Assembly (NCBI RefSeq): GCF_023078455.1
Contig: NZ_CP095740.1
Span: 1,104,001 to 1,168,000, forward strand
DNA from: Luteibacter aegosomatis
Lineage (GTDB): Bacteria > Pseudomonadota > Gammaproteobacteria > Xanthomonadales > Rhodanobacteraceae
Length of the DNA: 64,000 bases
Direction of reading: 5' to 3'
Numbering within the stretch: the stretch's first letter is position 1; every line of letters starts with the position of its first letter. Positions 43,983 to 51,891 of the stretch are shown here, piece after piece. Position numbers and translations under genes: made by a program. The notes beneath the pieces are model-generated. The model had not been told where the DNA came from and did no database searches. It saw only the letters and a list, made by a program, of their open reading frames with translations.

Positions 43983-44825
43983 TCAGGCCGCCATGCGGGT
44001 CGGACGGGCATCGCGCGCGATGCGGCCGAAGAAATCGGCGGTGCGCTCGATGAGCATGCGGCGTTCGCGGTCGATGGTGATCATGTGGTAGCTGTCGCCG
44101 AGCAGCAGCATCTCGATGGGCCCGCTCACGCGGCTCGCCACGAGGTCGGCGTTGGACGCGACGCTGGCGATGTCGTCCTCCAGGGCGTGTGCCACGAAGC
44201 ACGGTGCGGCGACGTGGCGCAGGCGACGGCGCACGTCGCGGGCCAGCGCCATCATCTCGGCCACCGCGAACCAGGGGTTCCCGGGCAGGCCGGCGCTCTT
44301 GCTGTCGCCCGAGTGCATCGCCGAAGTCACCTGCGCGCGCAGGCGTTCGTCGCGGATGCCGTATGGCGGCAGTTCGAGGAAGCTGCGGCCCCGCCCGATA
44401 CCCAGTCGCTTGCAGATGGGCAGGATGAAGCCCATGCGCCGCGCGATCCAGGGCATCGACCAGCCGTCGTAGCGAAAGGTGGCGCCGAAGACGCCCACGC
44501 CGGATACCCAATCGGGACGGACGGCGGCGAGGCGCAGCGCGAGCACGGCTCCCATCGACAGCCCGGCCACGAAGAGGCGGTCGACCTGGCCACGCAGGGC
44601 CTCCGCCGCGCGCTCGACGCTGGCGTACCAGTCTTCCCACGAGGTGGCGATGAGGTCTTCCTCGGTGCCGCAATGGCCGGCGAGTTGGACGCCGACGACG
44701 GTGAAGCCGGCCCGGTTGAGGCCCTTGCCGACCAGGCGCATTTCGGTCGGGGTGCCGGTGAGCCCGTGGATGAGCAGGACGCCGTCGCGGCCGCCTTCGA
44801 AATGGAATTCCGCCGTGTCGCTCAC
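43983..44825 (-). CDS. Alpha/beta hydrolase, carboxylesterase-like
   Basis: Cytoplasmic alpha/beta-hydrolase of 280 residues. The oxyanion loop is LLIHGLTGTPTE, the nucleophile is S90 in GLSMG, and D (ALEDDI) and H (SYHMIT) complete the triad. It resembles Est30-type carboxylesterases and monoacylglycerol lipases. It is the first gene of the operon with the two half transporters and the aminotransferase. The start is GTG 44825; an in-frame ATG at 44870 is an alternative. An acyl or lipid substrate linked to the cassette product is possible. Confidence 0.83.
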   Translation of the reverse strand: MSDTAEFHFEGGRDGVLLIHGLTGTPTEMRLVGKGLNRAGFTVVGVQLAGHCGTEEDLIATSWEDWYASVERAAEALRGQVDRLFVAGLSMGAVLALRLAAVRPDWVSGVGVFGATFRYDGWSMPWIARRMGFILPICKRLGIGRGRSFLELPPYGIRDERLRAQVTSAMHSGDSKSAGLPGNPWFAVAEMMALARDVRRRLRHVAAPCFVAHALEDDIASVASNADLVASRVSGPIEMLLLGDSYHMITIDRERRMLIERTADFFGRIARDARPTRMAA

Positions 44826-44895
44826 TGGCCGGTCTCTACCTAGGTATGCGTATGCCGGCCATGGTGCCATGCACCGGTTTCAGGGGGCTTTCCGG

Positions 44896-44923
44896 CGTCG
44901 CACCGGCGCGGGCCGGCGCGACG
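44896..44923. repeat. Half copy of the second hairpin family
   Basis: CGTCGCACCGGCGC followed by GGGCCGGCGCGACG forms one imperfect hairpin and matches the right arm of the element at 29201-29279. It sits between the histidine kinase stop and the hydrolase gene. Confidence 0.5.
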
Positions 44924-44925
44924 GT

Positions 44926-46353
44926 TCATGGCGACTCGCCGGCCTGGCCCGAAGGCTGCGCGGGGAAACGGATCTCCACGCGCAGGCCCCCGGCCTCGCC
45001 GCGGGTGAATTCCACGCGGGCGGCATGGCGCTCGGCGATGCTTTCGACGATGGCCAGGCCCAGGCCCGTGCCGTCCTCGTCGCCACCGGGCACGCGAAAG
45101 AAACGCTCGCCGAGCTGGGCGAGGAAGGCGTCCGGCACGCCGGGGCCGTCGTCTTCCACGGCCAGCACGATGTCGGCGATGGCGTCTTCCACGGAGACGG
45201 TCACGCTGTGGTCGCGTCCGGCGTAATGGAAGGCGTTGTCGATGAGGTTGTCGATGACCTCCTGCACCTGCAAGGCGTCGCCACGCACGAGGGCCGGGCG
45301 TTGGATGCCTTCGTAGCCGAGGTCGACGCCGAGCGCGATGGCCTGGTGCACGCGCATCGCCACCGCTTCGGGCACCACCTGGGAGAGATCGATCACGGCC
45401 ATGCCGTCGTGGTCGGGCAGGTCGGGCGATTGCGTGCGGGTGAGGGCGAGCAGCTGCGCCGAGGTGCGCGCCGCGCGGGCGGCGAGCCGCCGTACGTGGG
45501 CCATGGCCTCCGCTCGCTGCGCGTCGTCCGTCACGGTGCCGTAGCGCTCGACGTGCAGCTGGATGCCGGCCAGCGGCGTGCGCAGCTGGTGCGCGGCGTC
45601 GGCGATGAATCGCTCCTGCAGGCCCAGCATGTTGCGCATGCGCGCGAACAGATCGTCGATGGTGCGGGTGAGGGGGAGGATCTCCACCGGCACGTCTTCT
45701 TCGCCGATGGGGCCGAGGTCGTGCTCGCGCCGGCCCAGACGCGCGGTGAGCGGCTCGAGCACGCGCAGGCCGTGGCTCACGCCGAACCACACCAGCAGCA
45801 GTACCGCGGCGATCAGCAGCGCCTGCATGGGCAGGGTGAGGAAAAGGATTTCGCGCGCGCGGGTATGGCGGTCGCGGAGGTTCTCCGCCACGGTGATGGT
45901 GAGGGTGTCGCCCGCTTCATGGCGGTTGGCCATGCGCATCACCGCCGCGCGCAGGGGGCGCCGCCCGAGCACGGTGTCGTAGAGCTTCGGGGATTCGTCG
46001 ATGCCGACGGCTTCGCCGGGACCCTCGAGCTTGGCGTTGCCGATGATCCGCCCATGGCGGTCGCTGACCACCGTGTAATAGTTGCGGCCGTCGGGGTCGT
46101 ATTCGAGCAGGAAACGCGCCTGTTCCGTCAGTTCGCCCGCCAGGGCGTCGTTGTCGATCATTTCCGAAAGCGTCAGCGCCTGGTCGGAGAGATCGTTGTC
46201 GTGGATGTGGTTGGAATAGGCCAGGGCCACGAAGTAGCCGATCACGGCATCGAGCACGAGCACGCCCAGCACGGGCACGAGCAGGAAGGTGAGCAGGCGG
46301 CGGCGGAGGCTCGGGCGGGTGGGACGCTTCCCCGCGGAACGGCGCTCAGGCAT
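44926..46353 (-). CDS. Sensor histidine kinase, TctE-like
   Basis: Membrane kinase of 475 residues. An N-terminal helix (about 20-42) is followed by a 2CSK_N-type periplasmic sensor with DNDLSDQALTLSEMIDND and RHGRIIGNAKL. A second helix (about 172-192), the phospho-acceptor H255 in FIADAAHQLRTPLAG and an ATPase domain with DNAFHYAG and DGTGLGLAIVES follow. This sensor type occurs in TctE, which responds to tricarboxylates, but no TctABC transporter is in the window. The start overlaps the regulator stop by eight bases. Confidence 0.9.
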   Translation of the reverse strand: MPERRSAGKRPTRPSLRRRLLTFLLVPVLGVLVLDAVIGYFVALAYSNHIHDNDLSDQALTLSEMIDNDALAGELTEQARFLLEYDPDGRNYYTVVSDRHGRIIGNAKLEGPGEAVGIDESPKLYDTVLGRRPLRAAVMRMANRHEAGDTLTITVAENLRDRHTRAREILFLTLPMQALLIAAVLLLVWFGVSHGLRVLEPLTARLGRREHDLGPIGEEDVPVEILPLTRTIDDLFARMRNMLGLQERFIADAAHQLRTPLAGIQLHVERYGTVTDDAQRAEAMAHVRRLAARAARTSAQLLALTRTQSPDLPDHDGMAVIDLSQVVPEAVAMRVHQAIALGVDLGYEGIQRPALVRGDALQVQEVIDNLIDNAFHYAGRDHSVTVSVEDAIADIVLAVEDDGPGVPDAFLAQLGERFFRVPGGDEDGTGLGLAIVESIAERHAARVEFTRGEAGGLRVEIRFPAQPSGQAGESP

Positions 46354-47020
46354 CCGGCGTTTCTTCGAGCAGGTAACCGAGGCCCCGGATCGTGCGCACG
46401 CTGGTGCCCGATCCCTGGAGCTTCTTGCGCAGGCGGTGCAGGGCGATGTCCAGTCCGTTGTCGGTGAGGTCTTCGTCCCAGTTGCACAGCGCCTCGACCA
46501 GTTGCGTACGGCTGGTGACCTTGTCGGCGCGGGTGGCCAGCGCTTCGATCAGGCCGAATTCGCGAGCCGTGAGGTCGAGCGGTGCGTCGCCCACCCAGGC
46601 GCGATGGCCGGGGATGTCCAGGCGCAGACGTGCGATGCGGAATTCCGGCGTGCCGTTGCTCGTGCGGCGGCGGGCGAGGGCGCGCACGCGCGCTTCGAAC
46701 TCGACCAGGGCGAACGGCTTCACGAGGTAGTCGTCGGCGCCGAGGTCGAGTACGCGCACGCGCTCCTTCAGCCCTTCGCGCGCGGTGATCACCAGCACGG
46801 GCACGCCCGAGCCGCGCTTGCGCGCGCGGGCGAGCACGTCGCTGCCGTCGAGCGAGGGAAGCCCCAGGTCGAGCACGAGCAGGTCGTAGTCGTGGCCGCG
46901 CAAGGCGGTGTCGGCACTGAGGCCATCGTTCACGTGGTCCACCGCGTGGCCGCTCTGTTCGAGGGAGGCCCGTACGGCGGCGGCGATGGAGGCGTCGTCT
47001 TCGGCGAGGAGAATGCGCAT
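46346..47020 (-). CDS. OmpR-family response regulator, TctD-like
   Basis: Response regulator of 224 residues. Receiver domain 1-115 with E7-D8-D9, phospho-acceptor D51 in VLDLGLPSLDGSD, and YLVKPFALVEFEARV. The winged-helix domain (about 128-222) shows LTAREFGLIEAL, LDIALHRLRKKL and IRGLGYLLEE. The start is ATG 47020 with no strong ribosome site; another ATG lies four codons upstream. It is divergent from the PepSY operon, which it might control, although a Fur-like box is the clearer regulator signal there. Confidence 0.9.
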   Translation of the reverse strand: MRILLAEDDASIAAAVRASLEQSGHAVDHVNDGLSADTALRGHDYDLLVLDLGLPSLDGSDVLARARKRGSGVPVLVITAREGLKERVRVLDLGADDYLVKPFALVEFEARVRALARRRTSNGTPEFRIARLRLDIPGHRAWVGDAPLDLTAREFGLIEALATRADKVTSRTQLVEALCNWDEDLTDNGLDIALHRLRKKLQGSGTSVRTIRGLGYLLEETPDA

Positions 47021-47203
47021 GGGCGGAAGCATACGCCTGAGGGGTGGTGGGGCGCATGCTGTCGTGGAAGGCTTTCGGGCCGCTTTCCACGGACGTGTCC
47101 GAACCGGCACGGTTCACCACGAATTTATGCTAGGCGAATTTCCCGCGTCGACCGAGGCGAACCGAGGCGAACCGAGGACGCTCACCCGCCAGGGGATGCT
47201 CCA

Positions 47204-47222
47204 ATTGCGAACGATTCGCATT
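47204..47222 (+). promoter_or_regulatory. Fur-box-like operator
   Basis: ATTGCGAACGATTCGCATT contains the perfect inverted repeat TGCGAA-CGA-TTCGCA. It closely resembles gammaproteobacterial Fur boxes of the form rich in GCGAATnATTCGC. It lies 54 bp upstream of the PepSY-protein gene. It suggests iron-responsive repression of the operon, possibly also of the divergent two-component system. Confidence 0.6.
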
Positions 47223-47275
47223 GCTGTTAGGCTGTGCCGGCTCTCATCCGCCACGTTCCAGGGGTCTGCGACAGC

Positions 47276-47899
47276 ATGCGCGATACCGTCGACCGGCAAC
47301 GCCGCGCGTTCTGGCTCAAACACCTGCACCGCTGGCATTGGATCAGTTCGGCGGTATCGCTGCTGGTGCTGCTGCTGTTTTCCGTGACCGGTTTTACCCT
47401 CAACCATGCCGCGAGCATCGAAGCGTCTCCGCGCGTGGAACGCCGCGACGCCGTGCTTGCCGACGACCTGTTGAAGCGGCTGGCCCATGTCGAAGGCAAG
47501 GCGGCACCGCTTCCGGCGACCGTCGCCGATGCCGTCGCCGCCCGCACGGGTGCCGAGGTGGCCGGGCGCGCGGCCGACTGGAGCGACGACGAGGTTTACG
47601 TGTCCTTGCCCAGGCCGGGCGGCGACGCCTGGGTGAGTATCGACCGCGAAACCGGCGAGGTTCGCTACGAATCCACCGACCGCGGCTGGCTCGCCTACCT
47701 CAACGACCTGCACAAGGGACGCCATACCGGCCCGGCCTGGCGCTGGTTCATCGACGTGTTCGCGCTGGCCTGCGTGGTGTTCGCGCTCACCGGCCTGCTG
47801 CTGCTGAAGATGCACGCCGGGCAGCGGCGCATGACCTGGCCGATGGTGGCGTTGGGTTTCGTGCTCCCGCTGGTCGTCGCCCTCCTTTTCATCCATTGA
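47276..47899 (+). CDS. PepSY-associated transmembrane protein
   Basis: A 207-residue inner-membrane protein. A His-rich start (LKHLHRWHWISS) leads into helix 1 (about 24-42). A periplasmic PepSY-like domain (45-150) follows, then two C-terminal helices (about 158-178 and 187-206). Members are found with siderophore and ferric reductase genes and may carry electrons through heme or flavin. It is the first gene of PepSY-DUF2271-DUF4198-ApbE-flavoreductase, eleven bases before the next. The ATG at 47276 is chosen over one 14 codons upstream because it starts the conserved part. Confidence 0.85.
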   Translation: MRDTVDRQRRAFWLKHLHRWHWISSAVSLLVLLLFSVTGFTLNHAASIEASPRVERRDAVLADDLLKRLAHVEGKAAPLPATVADAVAARTGAEVAGRAADWSDDEVYVSLPRPGGDAWVSIDRETGEVRYESTDRGWLAYLNDLHKGRHTGPAWRWFIDVFALACVVFALTGLLLLKMHAGQRRMTWPMVALGFVLPLVVALLFIH

Positions 47900-47910
47900 C
47901 GGAGCCCTCC

Positions 47911-48420
47911 ATGCGCCGACTTCCGTTCTTCGCGCTTGCGCTGATATCCGCGCCGGCCTTCGCTGCCGACATGGCCCTGACCGTGGAGATTCCCACGCTG
48001 AAGGTGGCCGAATACCACCGTCCCTACGTCGCCGTGTGGATCGAGCGCGACGATCACAGCGTGGCCGCGAACCTCGCCGTCTGGTACGACGTGAAGAAGG
48101 CCGACGGCGAGGGAACGAAGTGGCTCAAGGACATGCGCCAGTGGTGGCGGCGCAGCGGCCGCGAGCAGACGATGCCGATCGATGGCGTGTCGGGTGCCAC
48201 GCGTCCGGCCGGCCAGCACCGCCTGCGTTTCGCCGACGGCAAGCCGCCGTTGGGCACGCTGGCGCCGGGTCATTACGAACTCGTGGTGGAGGCGGCGCGC
48301 GAAGTCGGCGGCCATGAAACCTTGCGAATCCCGTTCGACTGGCCGGCGAAGGCGCCCGTGCACCTGGGCGCCAAGGGCGAGCAGGAACTCGGCCAGATCG
48401 ATCTCGACCTCAATCCCTGA
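47911..48420 (+). CDS. DUF2271 periplasmic protein, likely FMN-linked
   Basis: Exported protein of 169 residues with signal peptide 1-19 (ends PAFAA). The DUF2271 fold is recognisable in YVAVWIERDDHSVAANLAVW and KDMRQWWRR. Residues 91-97 read DGVSGAT, which fits the D-x-x-S/T-G-A-S/T motif that ApbE enzymes modify by attaching FMN to the last residue, here T97. An apbE gene lies two genes downstream. I therefore predict a covalent FMN carrier in the periplasm; the attachment itself is inference. Confidence 0.87.
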   Translation: MRRLPFFALALISAPAFAADMALTVEIPTLKVAEYHRPYVAVWIERDDHSVAANLAVWYDVKKADGEGTKWLKDMRQWWRRSGREQTMPIDGVSGATRPAGQHRLRFADGKPPLGTLAPGHYELVVEAAREVGGHETLRIPFDWPAKAPVHLGAKGEQELGQIDLDLNP

Positions 48421-48432
48421 ACGGAGACTTCC

Positions 48433-49242
48433 ATGAAGCACGTACTGGTTCGTGCCGCGCTGTGCGCGGCCCTCGTCCTGCCGGCCGCGGCACAGGCGCA
48501 CAAGATGTGGATGGTGCCGTCGGCCACGGTGGTGTCCGGCGACGATGCCTGGGTGACCGTCGATGCGGCGGTGTCGAACGATCTTTACTATCCGGATCAT
48601 TTCCCGGCGCAGCTCGACCAGCTCGCGATCACCGCACCGGACGGCAGCGCGGTGAAAGCGGAGAATCCCTGGACCGGCAAATACCGCAGCACCTTCGATC
48701 TGCCCGTGCCGCAAAAGGGCACGTACCGCATCGCGCTGGTGAACCAGGGGCTGTTCGCCAGCTATGAACTGGAGGGCAAGAAGCAGCGCTGGCGCGGCAA
48801 GGCCGATGAGCTGAAGACCGGCATCCCCGCCGGTGCGAGCGACGTGCAGGTAAGCGAGATGGCCTCGCGCGTGGAAACCTTCGTGACCCAGGGCAAGCCC
48901 GGCGGCGATGCCTTGAAGCCCACCGGCAAAGGTCTCGAGCTGGTGCCGGTCACCCAACCTAACGATCTGGTGACGGGCGAGAAGGCCACCTTCCGCCTGC
49001 TGCTCGACGGCAAGCCGGCGCCCAACCTCAAGGTGGTCGCGATCGCCGGAGCCACGCGCTACCGGGATTCGCAGGACGAGATGGATACCACCACCGACGC
49101 CGATGGCACGTTCGCTTTCACCTTCCCGAAGGCGGGCATGTACTGGGTGAATGCGTCCACGGAAGACGGCAAGACGTCGGTGAAGGAAGCGAAGCGGCGG
49201 CGGGTGGCGTATACCGCCACGCTTGAGGTATTGCCGGAGTGA
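48433..49242 (+). CDS. DUF4198 exported protein
   Basis: Periplasmic protein of 269 residues with signal peptide 1-22. Cleavage after AQA would expose an N-terminal histidine (HKMW), a feature of DUF4198 proteins thought to bind metal. The N-terminal part resembles the family core (DAWVTVDAAVSNDLYYPDHF). The C-terminal 90 residues form an Ig-like carboxypeptidase-regulatory-type domain (LVTGEKATFRLLLDGKPAPN). It follows the DUF2271 gene by 12 bases; relatives occur beside transport and reduction genes for iron, nickel or cobalt. Confidence 0.85.
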   Translation: MKHVLVRAALCAALVLPAAAQAHKMWMVPSATVVSGDDAWVTVDAAVSNDLYYPDHFPAQLDQLAITAPDGSAVKAENPWTGKYRSTFDLPVPQKGTYRIALVNQGLFASYELEGKKQRWRGKADELKTGIPAGASDVQVSEMASRVETFVTQGKPGGDALKPTGKGLELVPVTQPNDLVTGEKATFRLLLDGKPAPNLKVVAIAGATRYRDSQDEMDTTTDADGTFAFTFPKAGMYWVNASTEDGKTSVKEAKRRRVAYTATLEVLPE

Positions 49243-49254
49243 CTCCGCAGGCCC

Positions 49255-49330
49255 ATCGCGGACAGGGTCCGCTCCCGCCCTCCGGTAGTGAACCTGCTAC
49301 CGGAGGATGGGAGCGGACCCTGTCCGCGAT
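49255..49330. repeat. Dispersed 76-bp inverted repeat, copy 4, inside an operon
   Basis: Outer arms GCGGACAGGGTCCGC / GCGGACCCTGTCCGC and inner arms CCCGCCCTCCGGTAG / CTACCGGAGGATGGG with two changes. It lies between the DUF4198 stop and the apbE start, within the co-directional flavin operon, where a hairpin could lower downstream expression. Confidence 0.85.
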
Positions 49331-49358
49331 TCCTGCAAAGCGAGGACTTCGCCTGGCC

Positions 49359-50366
49359 ATGGCCTTTGTCTGGATGCTTTGCCCATGGATGGTAGCCGCC
49401 ACCGACGTCCGCCGCTTCGAAGGCGAAACCATGGGCACCACCTGGTCGGTGAATGCCGTGCTGCCTGACGGTGCCGACGACAAGGCGGTGCGTCGCGGCA
49501 TCCAGGCCGAACTGGATCGCGTCGTGGCGCAGATGAGCACCTACGAAGCGGATTCCGACCTGAGCCGTTTCAACCGCGCACCGGCCGGGACGTGGCAGGT
49601 GTTGCCCGCGGAGTTCTACACCGTGCTGCGGCATGCCTTGTCGCTCGCACGCGATTCGGGCGGTGCCTATGACCCGACGGTCGGGCCGCTGGTGAATCTT
49701 TGGGGCTTCGGCCCCGACAAGCGTCCGCGCGAAGCCCCCGGTGCGGCCGACATCGCCGCGGCCAAGGCCCGCGTCGGCTGGTCGCGCATTCGGCTGGACG
49801 ACGCGACGCATCGCGCGTTCCAGCCGGGCGGCGTCTACGTCGACCTGTCCTCGGTGGCCAAGGGCTTCGGCGTGGATCAGGTGGCGCGCTTCCTCGATCG
49901 CGAGGGCGTGCGCGATTACCTGGTCGAAGTGGGCGGCGAATTGCGCGCCCATGGCCGCAAGCCCGACGGCACGCGCTGGAATGTCGGCATCGAGCGGCCT
50001 GGCGCCGCGGCGGCTGCCGTGGACGATCCCGACGAGATCGAGCGCATCGTGAAGCTGGACGGCAAGGCCATCGCCACGTCGGGCGACTATCGGCATTCGT
50101 TCGAGAGCGACGGGCGGTTCTACTCGCACCACATCGATCCGCGCACGGGATACCCGGTGGCGCATCGCGTGGCGTCGGTCAGCATCGTCGCCGACGACTG
50201 CATGCATGCCGACGCGCTGGGTACCACGATGACCGTGCTCGGGCCGGAGCAGGGGATGGCCTACGCGGCGAAACACGGCCTGGCCGTGCTCTTCGTGCTC
50301 TACGGCAAGGACGGCGGTTTCGAGGAACGAATGTCGCCGGCTTTCGCGGCGGTACTCCGGCGGTGA
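49359..50366 (+). CDS. apbE: FAD:protein FMN transferase ApbE
   Basis: Exported enzyme of 335 residues that cleaves FAD and attaches FMN to Ser/Thr of acceptor proteins. A short hydrophobic N-terminus (MAFVWMLCPWMVAA) serves as the export signal. Family motifs are ETMGTTWSV, MSTYEADSDLSRFN, YDPTVGPLVNLWGFGP, GVYVDLSSVAKGFGVD and HHIDPRTGYP. The likely acceptor is the DUF2271 protein. The open frame extends upstream into the hairpin repeat, but the ATG at 49359 is the sensible start. It overlaps the reductase gene as GTGA. Confidence 0.93.
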   Translation: MAFVWMLCPWMVAATDVRRFEGETMGTTWSVNAVLPDGADDKAVRRGIQAELDRVVAQMSTYEADSDLSRFNRAPAGTWQVLPAEFYTVLRHALSLARDSGGAYDPTVGPLVNLWGFGPDKRPREAPGAADIAAAKARVGWSRIRLDDATHRAFQPGGVYVDLSSVAKGFGVDQVARFLDREGVRDYLVEVGGELRAHGRKPDGTRWNVGIERPGAAAAAVDDPDEIERIVKLDGKAIATSGDYRHSFESDGRFYSHHIDPRTGYPVAHRVASVSIVADDCMHADALGTTMTVLGPEQGMAYAAKHGLAVLFVLYGKDGGFEERMSPAFAAVLRR

Positions 50367-51769
50367 GGGCCGCCGTCGGGCAAGCCGTGCTGGGTACGGT
50401 GCTCGTCGCGGCGGTGCTCGCCTTCGCGACGATGCAGGATTTCCACGGACTTCACGTGGCTGGCGTCGCGCGCGTCACCGCCGCCGCCGGCAGTCTGTCG
50501 GCCTGGCTCGCCTTCGTCGCGTTCGCGATACGTCCGCGTCGATCCGCGGCGGCTTCCGCGACGGATATCCTCGTCGTGCACGCCTCGCAGACCGGCTTCG
50601 CGACCGAGCTGGCCGAGCTTACCGCGACGATGCTCCGCGACGGCGGAAAAGCGGCGGTCGCGCGTTCGATCGGCGAGCTCAATGCCGTGCCGGCGAACGC
50701 GGCCCGTCTGCTTTTCGTGGTGAGCACGACGGGCGAGGGCGATGCGCCGGATGTCGCCAGTGCCTTTCGCCGCGAGGCGATGGGCGTGCGCCCGCGGCTG
50801 CATGGGCTTCGCTATGGCGTGCTCGCCCTGGGCGACCGGGACTACGCGAACTTCTGCGCGTTCGGCCACGAACTGGATCGCTGGCTTCGCGACGCCGGCG
50901 CCACGCCGTGGTTCGACCTGGTCGAGGTGGACGACGGCGACGATGGTGCCTTGCGCCACTGGCAGCGCCAGGTGGCGCTGGCGTGCGGCGCGGCGGTGCC
51001 CGCGGACTGGTCGAGGCCTTCCTATGGGGCGTGGCGCTTGCGGGAGCGGCGGCTGTTGAATCCCGGAAGCCTCGGTGGCCCGTGTTTCCACGTGGCGCTG
51101 GTGCCCGACGATCCGGCATCGCTGCGGTGGGATGCGGGCGATATCGTGGAGATCGGTCCCCGCCGCGCGCGCGACGACACCGGACTCCTGCCGCATCGGG
51201 AATACTCCATCGCTTCGTTACCGGAGGACGGCGCGCTCCATCTCGTCGTCCGGCAGCTGGGCGTGGGCTCGCGCTGGCTCACCGACGTCGCGTCGCCCGG
51301 CGACCGCATCGACCTTCGCGTGCGTCGCAACGCGTCGTTCCACGCGCCCGATGACGCCCGGCCCGTGCTGCTCGTGGGCAACGGTACCGGCATCGCTGGA
51401 TTGCGCGCCTTGCTCAAGGCGCGTATCGCGGCGGGGCATCGGCGTAACTGGCTGGTATACGGCGAGCGGCAGTCGGGCGTGGACCGCCTGCACGTCGACG
51501 ACCTCGAACGCTGGCATGCCGATGGCGACGTGGAACGCCTCGACCTGGTGTGGTCGAGGGAATCGCGCGGGTCGCGATACGTGCAGGATCGCTTGCGGGT
51601 GTCGGCCCAGGATGTGAAGCGCTTCGTGGACGACGGTGCGAGCGTGTACGTATGCGGCAGCCTCGCCGGCATGGCGGCGGGAGTGGATGCGGCGTTGCGG
51701 GCGATATTGGGGGACCGCGCGTTGGAGGAGATGGCTGCCTCCGGCCGTTACCGTCGCGACGTCTACTGA
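50363..51769 (+). CDS. Membrane-anchored flavodoxin/NADPH flavoreductase
   Basis: Diflavin-type reductase of 468 residues. One or two N-terminal helices (about 4-22 and 38-54) anchor a flavodoxin domain (62-205, HASQTGFATELAEL and LALGDRDYANFC). A ferredoxin-reductase-like part follows, with FAD motif HREYSIAS, NADPH-binding VGNGTGIAGLRALL and the C-terminal GRYRRDVY. The build resembles the sulfite reductase flavoprotein alpha-chain. It probably takes electrons from NADPH and passes them via the PepSY membrane protein to periplasmic flavin. It starts at GTG 50363, overlapping apbE. Confidence 0.88.
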   Translation: MRAAVGQAVLGTVLVAAVLAFATMQDFHGLHVAGVARVTAAAGSLSAWLAFVAFAIRPRRSAAASATDILVVHASQTGFATELAELTATMLRDGGKAAVARSIGELNAVPANAARLLFVVSTTGEGDAPDVASAFRREAMGVRPRLHGLRYGVLALGDRDYANFCAFGHELDRWLRDAGATPWFDLVEVDDGDDGALRHWQRQVALACGAAVPADWSRPSYGAWRLRERRLLNPGSLGGPCFHVALVPDDPASLRWDAGDIVEIGPRRARDDTGLLPHREYSIASLPEDGALHLVVRQLGVGSRWLTDVASPGDRIDLRVRRNASFHAPDDARPVLLVGNGTGIAGLRALLKARIAAGHRRNWLVYGERQSGVDRLHVDDLERWHADGDVERLDLVWSRESRGSRYVQDRLRVSAQDVKRFVDDGASVYVCGSLAGMAAGVDAALRAILGDRALEEMAASGRYRRDVY

Positions 51770-51786
51770 GCTTTCGCTTCGCCCGG

Positions 51787-51866
51787 GTTCGCCGATGCGA
51801 TCGGCTCCCACCCCTTCGGTAGCGAGCTGGCTATCGAAGAGGTGGGAGCGGACCGTGTCCGCGAAC
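51787..51866. repeat. Dispersed inverted repeat, copy 5, degenerate
   Basis: The right half is well kept (GTGGGAGCGGACCGTGTCCGCG). The left outer arm has decayed to a shorter form (GATGCGATCGGCTCCCACC), so the stem is broken near its base. It follows the reductase stop by 17 bases and precedes the convergent HAD gene. Confidence 0.7.
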
Positions 51867-51891
51867 GATGCGGAGCGAGCGCCGAAAGAAC

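Noticed and set aside
47151..47175. Tandem CGAGGCGAAC repeat upstream of the flavin operon
   Set aside because: Only about two and a half 10-bp units. It could be a chance duplication and shows no link to a known regulator.
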